From positions 1 to 23,334 of IMG/VR virus record IMGVR_UViG_3300022562_001883: a stretch of 23,334 nucleotides of DNA. One strand, given 5' to 3'. This document shows positions 14,757 through 21,813 of the stretch, in pieces. Under the pieces are notes generated by a model, which had not been told where the DNA came from, did no database searches, and was given only the letters and a program-made list of their open reading frames with translations. This DNA is from a virus. Numbering within the stretch: position 1 is the first letter of the stretch; each line of letters starts with the position of its first letter. The translations under genes and the position numbers were made by a program.

Positions 14757-16709
14757 TTAGGTTCCTCCAGCTAAAATTGGATATGGCAATATAGACCCAT
14801 CCCAAGGCATTAATATACCATTAGCCAGATGAATATATTCTCCTTTATTACCGACTAAATAATTAGTCGGCACTGAACTTGAGGTAAGTCTAAAAGGTCT
14901 AAATCTTGCTCTAGCAAGTGAAAATTGCCCAGTTGCTACCGTAGACATTAATGGTTCACTTGTTATCATTTGTCCAGTTTGACTTTGAAATGCTACATAA
15001 GTAGACAAACTTGAGCCGGTTGTATAGGCGGTTCCAACAGATGCATTACCTGTGTCGCCCACTAAGTTTCTAGTAATAAGGTTAGAAGATCTGGTTATTC
15101 CGTCAGTTCCAACCATACCAAAATAGTTACAAATAGAATCATTACCGGTTGTAGAATTTAAACCATTTCCACCAACCCATGTTGCCAGTACGTTTGGATC
15201 TTGTGTTTGAGTATACAGTCTTTGTGGAGTAATAACAGAGAAATAAAATCCTTTAGTAGTACCCGAACCATTTGAGTTGCTGGATAAAATGTGTCCAAAA
15301 AGAAAATCGGTATCGGCACACATAGTAACGAATCCAGTTACGTTTATGGCAGTGCCGCTATAGTTTAAACCATTTGCATTAGTTCTTTCTGATATTGGAG
15401 TATTTGATCCTGTTCCAGAAAATCCGGAACCATTCCAACTGTTAGTTGGAGATCCAACTATACCTAATTGTCCATATGCATTTGCACTGCCTCTTAGTAT
15501 AAATTGAAATTGACTAACAGCTTGACCAGAATTGATGCTCGGCGCACCTTTCAAATTTCCAACAAAATAATTGCCGTTGGCTACTGATAACTGAGAGGCA
15601 CCAACTAAATCAATTACTCGATAACATAGAGAGGCTCTAGACGTTAAATTATTTTTCAAAGTAGAAATATCTGGAGTACCACCACTAAACGGTACTAATC
15701 TTACTTGTGAACTAGAATTGACTTCAATAATTTTATAAATGGAATCGTCAGTACTTGGTTGATTAACAGATACAGATGCATTTAGATCTAGATATCCAGT
15801 TCCACCAGAACATCCCGTTAAAAATGGTGCTGTTACAGTATCTCCAGTTACTACGGTTCCAGTACCTCCAGTACATCCTGTAAACGATGTTGCTGTAATA
15901 CCTGTATAAGTAATTATTTGTTCTCCGGTGGTAGTTTTTACATTAAATGTTCCACTGGTTGGAAATCCTGTCGTGGAAACAACATTAACGGTAGCCTGAG
16001 GAAGAACAGCATTATTCGATAAAGAAGAAATAGTTGTATTTGGAATTGAAGCATAACTAACTGTCTGTGTACCGTCGCTAGTTACTACAAATACAGTTCC
16101 TGATGCTGGGAACCCTAAGGTATTGACCACATTAATTGTATTTTGTGGTAATGATAATCCAGCCATAGAAGGGGCTGTTCCAGTTCGAGCGCCCGGCAAC
16201 CAGATAACTACATGTTTGCCGGCCATGCCTACAGTGAATGGAGTGGAACTAGCTGCCGTAAGTGTAGGGCCTATGGCTGATGTAACCCCATCATTTCCAA
16301 TTGCTAAGACGGATGATCCCTCGAAAAATCCTGATGGGCCACTAACTGGGCTGGTTGGAATACCACCAGGTATTACGATTGTGCCGCCTCCAGTATAGGT
16401 AGCGTTACCAACTGCTCCGGATAAATTAAACGTGGTAGGACTTTGAACGTTAACTAAAAATCCACCGTTAGCATTAGTATTACCCTGAACGCCATAAACT
16501 CCGACTAATTGATTAGTAACTAATCCGTGCGGAGTAGATGTAGTTATTTGAATTGGGTTAGCATTAGATGCAGACAATACTGTAAGAAAAGAACTATTGC
16601 CGTTAACACAATAAGCCCAAAACTCATAACACAGTTTCATAAAGATAGGAATATCTCTACCATTTGTACCGGTTGTATATTGTAATCCTCTAAGATATTT
16701 CCTTGCCAT
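14757..16709 (-). CDS. Large structural protein, family B (B2)
   Basis: A 650-residue protein of family B, paralogous to the partial B1. Shared landmarks: KHVVIWLPG (165-173) with B1 KALVMWKPG; DDSIYKIIEV with EDSIYVITGV; FSGGTPD with LNTGGTPD; YRVIDL with YRIVDM; FYFSVITPQRLY with LHVEIPTRLY; LARARFRPFRLTSSSVP with LGRARIRTIKLTSTPLP; and the end YIHLANGILMPWDGSILP with FLNIQNGIAIIWDNTILP. An FCCH-like copy lies at about 45-114 and short modules at about 176-318. The N-terminus starts MARKYLRG, as MARHLLRD in A2. The SD AAGGG is close upstream. Likely a virion surface or fibre component. Confidence 0.85.
   Translation of the reverse strand: MARKYLRGLQYTTGTNGRDIPIFMKLCYEFWAYCVNGNSSFLTVLSASNANPIQITTSTPHGLVTNQLVGVYGVQGNTNANGGFLVNVQSPTTFNLSGAVGNATYTGGGTIVIPGGIPTSPVSGPSGFFEGSSVLAIGNDGVTSAIGPTLTAASSTPFTVGMAGKHVVIWLPGARTGTAPSMAGLSLPQNTINVVNTLGFPASGTVFVVTSDGTQTVSYASIPNTTISSLSNNAVLPQATVNVVSTTGFPTSGTFNVKTTTGEQIITYTGITATSFTGCTGGTGTVVTGDTVTAPFLTGCSGGTGYLDLNASVSVNQPSTDDSIYKIIEVNSSSQVRLVPFSGGTPDISTLKNNLTSRASLCYRVIDLVGASQLSVANGNYFVGNLKGAPSINSGQAVSQFQFILRGSANAYGQLGIVGSPTNSWNGSGFSGTGSNTPISERTNANGLNYSGTAINVTGFVTMCADTDFLFGHILSSNSNGSGTTKGFYFSVITPQRLYTQTQDPNVLATWVGGNGLNSTTGNDSICNYFGMVGTDGITRSSNLITRNLVGDTGNASVGTAYTTGSSLSTYVAFQSQTGQMITSEPLMSTVATGQFSLARARFRPFRLTSSSVPTNYLVGNKGEYIHLANGILMPWDGSILPYPILAGGT
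15756..16184 (-). repeat. Short LPQSTI module array in B2
   Basis: Residues about 176-318 of B2: a truncated first copy (SLPQNTINVVNTLGFPASG), a complete second copy (VLPQATVNVVSTTGFPTSG to TATSFTGCTGGTG), and a remnant (PFLTGCSGGTGYLDLN). The array splits a core loop that is continuous in B1 (WKPG then EDSIY). Confidence 0.75.
16368..16577 (-). repeat. FCCH-like module in B2
   Basis: Residues about 45-114 of B2, NANPIQITT to YTGGGTIVI, with NTNANGGFLVNVQSPTTF. It sits near the N-terminus, unlike the copies in A proteins. The conserved NGTW is NGGF here. Confidence 0.7.
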
Positions 16710-16716
16710 TTTTCCC

Positions 16717-19539
16717 TTAAGTTACTACGGGCGGGCCGTTCCATAACATCCACAAACCTCTTCTCATATGCTGAGCTACTAAGTCTGCGCTTGTGCTATA
16801 TTCTGCGTAATTTGCTCTTCCTTCCCTTATATGCGGAATAGTTCCCAGGAATCTACCTTGAGATATTGGAAAGCCATAATTTGAATAATTGTTGTTATTC
16901 CAGGTGAAAAAACTTCCAGAAATAAGATCAACTGGGAAAAGCTCTACTCCACCAAACCAAGGAGTATCGCCTGCAGAACCATCAAAAATAGGACTGCCTA
17001 GTGCCGAATTACCGGCAGCGTATGCAAGCAAAGATGCGCAAACAGATACTGGGATAGAGTAAGTTCCGTGGTTAACAGACCTTGTAATACCCTGAGCATA
17101 TAATCCTCCGCTGCTGAGGTTGCCTGGGTACCAACTCATATCGTTTAGGTAGCCTCCTCCAGTACCACTATATCCTGAGCCAATAACAAAAAGACGCGCT
17201 TCATCATTGCTAGGTAATGGTGTAGCTTCACTATCACACATTCCGTAGGTAACAAAATATGAACGTGGGTTACTGGCATTTCCAGGTCTGCGAGCAAACA
17301 TAGAAACTCCGTATCCGTCAGTATCTCCCACTATGGTAATTCTGTACACCATTGAATTAAAACTAGTAGGGAAATTTTGATTATCCCCGAAACCTGGAAT
17401 TCCTCCCTGAAATTTATTATCGTTTGAATTAAAGAAAAGAGCGGTATGTAAATGTTTACCGGTGGCAGGGAAATCTCCAGATGAATCGCCCTCAAATCCT
17501 GGTATTGTGCTAATCATTGCACATTCTGAACTCTGGGAAAGGAAGTTTACACTACCAGAATCATCGATCGTTTCGTGACAAACCCTAATTTGCCAGCCTA
17601 AAGGATGAGGACTTTGCAAAATTATTCGTGGAGCAGTAGAGGTGCCATTCCCTCTATATTGACTCGTTGTATTGCTATTATTTGTATTTTCAAAAATAAC
17701 ATATCCGTAGTCAACAAATCCAGCCCCTGATATTCCTGTAAAGCCAAGTTTACCACCGTAGGTTCCAGTCCCAGAATAAGTAACTTGTTGCCATGAAAGA
17801 TTAGTTGTTAATACGTACAACTTCCCGTTTGAAAATGGTATGCTTGAAGGATCGCCGTACAAAGTTGCTGGTAAATTAACATACGGTATAGTTACCGTGC
17901 CTCCGCTCGTATAAGTTGTTGAAGCTCCCCAACTTGATCCATTTAGAGTGAATGTATTGCTTCCAGTTACAGTAACAACCCATGTTCCATTAGAGCTATT
18001 GTTGGCGCCTACTACACCAGAAATAGTAACATAATTTCCCGTAGTGAGACCATGACTTCCTGAAACGGTGACAGTATAAACTGATCCTGTCGTACCAGTT
18101 TCATTCGTTATAGTAAAAGTAGGCGATGAAAGGAATGTAATTGGCGATTGAGGTACACATAAAGAATCGGATTCATATAAATACCAATTCATACTATCTG
18201 CAGCTTCAATTGGTGGAACATTAGGAGAATAATATACAAGATTACTGGTGCTCATAACACCTGTTCCGCCTGTACAACCGGTAAAAGTTGTGCTTGTGGT
18301 GCCAGTATATGTTACCTGTTGAACGCCAGTGCTGGTGGTTACGTAGATGATTCCTCCAGTCGGAGAAAATCCTGCTACGACCGCATTGCCGGTTGACATA
18401 CGTCCAGTACCACCAGTACATCCGGTAAAGGTAGTGGCTGTAGTTCCAGTATAAGTGACTAGTTGAGGACCACTTGCAGTTGTAACATAAATTCTACCAT
18501 TTGTTGGAAATGAAGTGGTGGATGAAACGTTGATTGTTCCAGTTGGCAAAGATACATTGTTAGAAGAGGCGGTAATTGTAGTCGTACCGGTTGTAGTAGA
18601 AGCAACATTGATAGTTGTTTGTGGAAGTGATAATCCGTTAGAGCCAGCAGCAATAGTAGTATTTGTGGTAGTAGCAATTACAGAGGCGCCTGTTCCAATA
18701 GCTGATGCAACTCCTCCCACGATAGTGCCAGTTCCCCCTGTACATCCTGTAAAGTTGTTACCAGATATACCAGTGTAAGTAATAGTCTGGCGGCCGGCAC
18801 TTGACCAGAGGAAAAATGTCTGTGGACTAGATGTTGTGGCAGCAGGAAAACCAGTTGTTGATGTACTTATTATAGTAGATTGTGGTAGTGATAATTGGGA
18901 ATTAACAGCGTATCCAGTTTTTATTGTGCCAGTTCCACCAGAACATCCCAAAAATTGTGTGCTGTTAATGCTAGTGTAAGTAATTGTTTGGACACCAGCA
19001 GTTGATACTACTTTAATAGTCCCGCTGCTAGGAAATCCTGTAGTTGATGATACATTGATAGTACTTGTCGGAAGCGCAGCGTTGTTAGAACTGCTTGCAA
19101 TACTTGTCGCGCCACCAATATATGTTCCGCTCCTATAATCTACAACATATGAATTGCTAATAGACTCGAAATTGGTGATTAGGAAACATCCAGAATTTGA
19201 TTGTGGATTTGTGTCACTTTTAAGAACCAAAATCCTGCCAATATCCGAAGAGCTAACGACTCTGGTACCGACTGGAACAGAAACGTTGAATTCTTTATCT
19301 AATCCCAAATTGATACCTGCTCTATCACCCCCAGCAAAAGTAGGTGTTCCTGTTGGAGTGGAGTCTGCTGTTGAAATAAGAAAACTTCCGACAGAATTAA
19401 TAGGATAATTAGTATCACCAACATAAGAATAGCCAAGTACTCTTCTCATGAAAATGGTTAAAAGATATGAGGCTACAGATGTAGATGTAGGGGTATTAAA
19501 ATTGGGAGAAACATAATCTCTTAGTAAATGTCTTGCCAT
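16717..19539 (-). CDS. Large structural protein, family A (A2)
   Basis: A 940-residue family A protein, longest of the group. Core landmarks: LLRDY, IFMRRVLGYSYVGDTNYPIN (29-48), SDIGRILVLKS (98-108), ISNSYVVDYRSG (127-138), VPPIEAADSMNWYLY (441-455), PRIILQSPHPLGWQIRVCHE (637-656), YRITIVGDTDGYG, ARLFVIGSG, LGTIPHIREGRANYAEY (898-914), and the end LWMLWNGPPVVT. Between YVVDYRSG and VPPIEA lies an array of about 300 residues of short modules; in A1 those two core segments are adjacent. An FCCH-like copy is at about 475-552 and a distant short module at 553-617. The SD TGAGGT, containing the C1 stop, precedes the ATG. Likely a virion surface protein. Confidence 0.85.
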   Translation of the reverse strand: MARHLLRDYVSPNFNTPTSTSVASYLLTIFMRRVLGYSYVGDTNYPINSVGSFLISTADSTPTGTPTFAGGDRAGINLGLDKEFNVSVPVGTRVVSSSDIGRILVLKSDTNPQSNSGCFLITNFESISNSYVVDYRSGTYIGGATSIASSSNNAALPTSTINVSSTTGFPSSGTIKVVSTAGVQTITYTSINSTQFLGCSGGTGTIKTGYAVNSQLSLPQSTIISTSTTGFPAATTSSPQTFFLWSSAGRQTITYTGISGNNFTGCTGGTGTIVGGVASAIGTGASVIATTTNTTIAAGSNGLSLPQTTINVASTTTGTTTITASSNNVSLPTGTINVSSTTSFPTNGRIYVTTASGPQLVTYTGTTATTFTGCTGGTGRMSTGNAVVAGFSPTGGIIYVTTSTGVQQVTYTGTTSTTFTGCTGGTGVMSTSNLVYYSPNVPPIEAADSMNWYLYESDSLCVPQSPITFLSSPTFTITNETGTTGSVYTVTVSGSHGLTTGNYVTISGVVGANNSSNGTWVVTVTGSNTFTLNGSSWGASTTYTSGGTVTIPYVNLPATLYGDPSSIPFSNGKLYVLTTNLSWQQVTYSGTGTYGGKLGFTGISGAGFVDYGYVIFENTNNSNTTSQYRGNGTSTAPRIILQSPHPLGWQIRVCHETIDDSGSVNFLSQSSECAMISTIPGFEGDSSGDFPATGKHLHTALFFNSNDNKFQGGIPGFGDNQNFPTSFNSMVYRITIVGDTDGYGVSMFARRPGNASNPRSYFVTYGMCDSEATPLPSNDEARLFVIGSGYSGTGGGYLNDMSWYPGNLSSGGLYAQGITRSVNHGTYSIPVSVCASLLAYAAGNSALGSPIFDGSAGDTPWFGGVELFPVDLISGSFFTWNNNNYSNYGFPISQGRFLGTIPHIREGRANYAEYSTSADLVAQHMRRGLWMLWNGPPVVT
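17884..18117 (-). repeat. FCCH-like module in A2
   Basis: Residues about 475-552 of A2, with HGLTTGNYVTISGVVG and SNGTWVVTVTGSNTFTLNGS. It lies after the MNWYLY core segment and before PRIILQSPHPLGW, close to the same region as the middle copy in A3 but with different flanks. Confidence 0.7.
18229..19107 (-). repeat. Array of short LPQSTI modules in A2
   Basis: Residues about 145-437 of A2 hold at least four copies plus partial ones. Full copies have LPTSTINVSSTTGFPSSG...GVQTITYTS...GCSGGTG, a second with an insert (GFPAATTSSPQTFFLW), a third with TINVSSTTSFPTNGRIYV, and a fourth starting at GGIIYVTTSTGVQQVTYTGT. Two short copies in the middle are broken or fused (SLPQTTINVASTTTG). DNA-level similarity is moderate, so the copies have diverged since duplication. 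Confidence 0.8.
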
Positions 19540-19545
19540 TATACC

Positions 19546-20055
19546 TCACTGAATCCATCTGCCCACGATTTTAATATTCACAAGACTGTGGCCCGATGGC
19601 GGAGTAAAATATACTCCATAGTCTACGTTTGGAACATTTCCTGTAGGATCGAAAGTTTCTGGTCTAGTTACAATGTCTTCTGCAATGACCCAAGTTTCAA
19701 AAGTTTGATCTAAAGGATTATATCCAACTAACTTATAATATATCTGTTGATCTTTTGGCCATGGTACTACTGGCTGATTATCATATAAATATGAATTACC
19801 CAATGCGGTAGGTATTGTTACATCAGCATTAAAATCAATTGTAAACCCATTATATGTTTGTGGCGTTACACCGTCTAGAACATTAAGATTTACTTCTGCC
19901 GAAAAACTAGCAGAATATGCTCCAGTATAATCTATGTTAGCGTCACTTCCTACTGCTGCGGTGTCAGTATTCAGGGCGCCATATGTGTTACTAGAGCCGC
20001 CCCAAGTAGGATTATTTCCTAGTGCCGGCAAGCTAAGACTCTGTGCGTTACTCAT
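19546..20055 (-). CDS. Structural protein, family C (C1)
   Basis: A 169-residue beta-rich protein with the C-terminal motif TPPSGHSLVNIKIVGRWI, paralogous to the 110-residue C2. The extra N-terminal 60 residues (SLPALGNNPTWGGSSNTYG onwards) are specific to this copy. I start it at ATG 20055, not at the in-frame ATG 20112: the later start overlaps the A1 stop exactly as ATGA and is preceded by AGGTGG, while the longer form would overlap A1 by 61 bases. It lies between A1 and A2 in the transcription unit and is likely a small virion-surface or baseplate partner; the function is inferred from context. Confidence 0.8.
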   Translation of the reverse strand: MSNAQSLSLPALGNNPTWGGSSNTYGALNTDTAAVGSDANIDYTGAYSASFSAEVNLNVLDGVTPQTYNGFTIDFNADVTIPTALGNSYLYDNQPVVPWPKDQQIYYKLVGYNPLDQTFETWVIAEDIVTRPETFDPTGNVPNVDYGVYFTPPSGHSLVNIKIVGRWIQ

Positions 20056-21803
20056 GGCACCACCTGTGGGCCATTCCAAGTAATGTAAACTCCACTTCTT
20101 AAATGCTGCCAAGCACGATTTGCATCATTACTCGTAGTATACTGTCCAAAATTGGATCTACCACTTCTAATATGAGGAATAGGACCAATCATGCTTGGTT
20201 CGAAGGGAAATATATCTGGATTATATGGATTTGTGCTTCCATTCCAAGAAGCAATAGTTCCGCTAATTAAATCGACAGGAAGTAACTGTGTAGTAAATCC
20301 CCATGGATCATCACTTGCAGATCCATCAAATCCTGGACTTGTGTAGATGGTAGCTCCCGTACTGTATGTCCATAAAGAAGGAGAGCAGCTAACTGGAACG
20401 CCTCCGAGAGACATGCTAACGCCTTGAACAACACTGTTCTTTGTATAGCTATTTCCGAAGGAGGCTCCAAAACATGCCCCTGTAGATAAGCTAATGTTAT
20501 TTAAACTCTCTCCAAAGTCGCCGTTGCTACTTGAACTTATTCCGTTGCCAATGCAGAAAAGTCTAGCTGTGTTATTAACTGGTAATGGTGCTGGTTCATT
20601 TTCTGGTACACCAATAGCAAATAATTGTGATCTTGGGTTTGTTGCATTAGATTGTCTACGATAAACTAGAACAACACCTTGCCCGCCATCATCTCCAACT
20701 ATTGTTATTCTAGATTGAGCGCCATAATAACTAGTAGGAGAGTAAATATATCCGTGATACCATGGTGCACCAAATCCAGGACAATTTCCTGACATATAGG
20801 AGTTTGCTCCATATGCATTAGCATCATATGTTCCTGAATAAAATAAAGCTGTGTGAAGATGTGGTCCGCCCACAGCAAAGTCTCCAAAAGAATCGCCCCC
20901 AAATCCAGGGCTTGCAGTCATAACTGGTACTGATCCGGTTGCACCGTTTGTTTGACCAATATTACGGGCCCAATCAAAATATGCTTCGTGACATATTCTT
21001 GTTTGCCATCCTAGTGCGTGAGGACTTTGAAGAATAATTCTTGGTGTAGTAGAATTTCCGTTGCCACCATAAGTTGATGGCCAAGTACTATTTACTGTTC
21101 CCTGTACAGGGGCAAGTGAATCAGCAGCGTATAGCCACCACTCCATACTATCGAACGCTTCAACTGGAGGATAGCTTCCCATGGTTCTATAATCGATAAC
21201 ATAGGAGTTAGTTGTTACTGTACCTGTGCTACCTGTTCCATTACCAGTGGCGGGAATGGTAAACGTGTTAGCTCCTGTTACAGTAATTGTCCAGGTACCA
21301 TTAGCATTGGTATTTCCTGTTACACCCGAAATAGTAACTGTTTGCCCAGTAGTTAAGGTAGTTGTAGTGCTAGTAGTAATAGTTATTGGGTTAGTATTAG
21401 AAGCATTAGAAACTGTATATGTGTTCGATTCAAAACCGTTAATTAGAAAAATTCCTGAATTATAAGTTGAATTGGCCGTACTTTTTAGTACCAATAGTCT
21501 CCCAACATCTGCTACACTTACAACTCTAACAGAAGGCGGTACCCATACATAAAATTCCCTTCCATCTCCTTGATTAATGCCTGCTTTAGTTCCTGCTGCG
21601 AAAGTTGGAGTTACTGTTGGAGTGGAATCAGCAGTGGCGATAAGTAATGTTCCCACAGAATTGATTGGATAATTAGTATCTCCCACATAAGAGTATCCTA
21701 ATATTCTTCTCATAAAGATGGATAGTAAATATCCTGGAATCCACTGTCTGTTTCCACTATTTACATTTTGTTCTATGTAGTCTCTAACTGTATGGATGGC
21801 CAT
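20052..21803 (-). CDS. Structural protein, family A (A1)
   Basis: A 583-residue family A protein and the closest to the inferred core. Landmarks: TVRDYIEQ, IFMRRILGYSYVGDTNYPIN (29-48), ADVGRLLVLKS, TNSYVIDYRTMGSYPPVEAF (198-217), DSMEWWLYAAD, PRIILQSPHALGWQTRICHE (254-273), SRITIVGDDGGQG, GVPENEPAPLPVNNTARLF, IGPIPHIRSGRSNFGQY, and the end LRSGVYITWNGPQVVP. It has no short-module array and only one FCCH-like copy (about 128-198), placed directly before NSYVIDYR. The SD AAGGA is 7 bases before the ATG. Likely a virion surface protein. Confidence 0.85.
   Translation of the reverse strand: MAIHTVRDYIEQNVNSGNRQWIPGYLLSIFMRRILGYSYVGDTNYPINSVGTLLIATADSTPTVTPTFAAGTKAGINQGDGREFYVWVPPSVRVVSVADVGRLLVLKSTANSTYNSGIFLINGFESNTYTVSNASNTNPITITTSTTTTLTTGQTVTISGVTGNTNANGTWTITVTGANTFTIPATGNGTGSTGTVTTNSYVIDYRTMGSYPPVEAFDSMEWWLYAADSLAPVQGTVNSTWPSTYGGNGNSTTPRIILQSPHALGWQTRICHEAYFDWARNIGQTNGATGSVPVMTASPGFGGDSFGDFAVGGPHLHTALFYSGTYDANAYGANSYMSGNCPGFGAPWYHGYIYSPTSYYGAQSRITIVGDDGGQGVVLVYRRQSNATNPRSQLFAIGVPENEPAPLPVNNTARLFCIGNGISSSSNGDFGESLNNISLSTGACFGASFGNSYTKNSVVQGVSMSLGGVPVSCSPSLWTYSTGATIYTSPGFDGSASDDPWGFTTQLLPVDLISGTIASWNGSTNPYNPDIFPFEPSMIGPIPHIRSGRSNFGQYTTSNDANRAWQHLRSGVYITWNGPQVVP
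21210..21422 (-). repeat. FCCH-like module in A1
   Basis: Residues about 128-198 of A1: NTNPITITTSTTTTLTTG and NTNANGTWTITVTGANTFTI. The copy interrupts the core between INGFES and NSYVIDYR, which are nearly adjacent in A2 (NFESISNSYVVDYR). Confidence 0.75.
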
Positions 21804-21813
21804 TCTAAATTCC

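Noticed and set aside
18459-18778. Other-frame and antisense open frames inside the repeat arrays.
   Set aside because: They come from the low-complexity Thr/Ser/Gly coding of the structural genes, have no SD and no recognisable protein features.
20056-20112. Longer start for C1 at 20112, giving 188 residues.
   Set aside because: It would overlap the A1 coding end by 61 bases. The ATG at 20055 forms a clean ATGA overlap with the A1 stop and has an AGGTGG SD.
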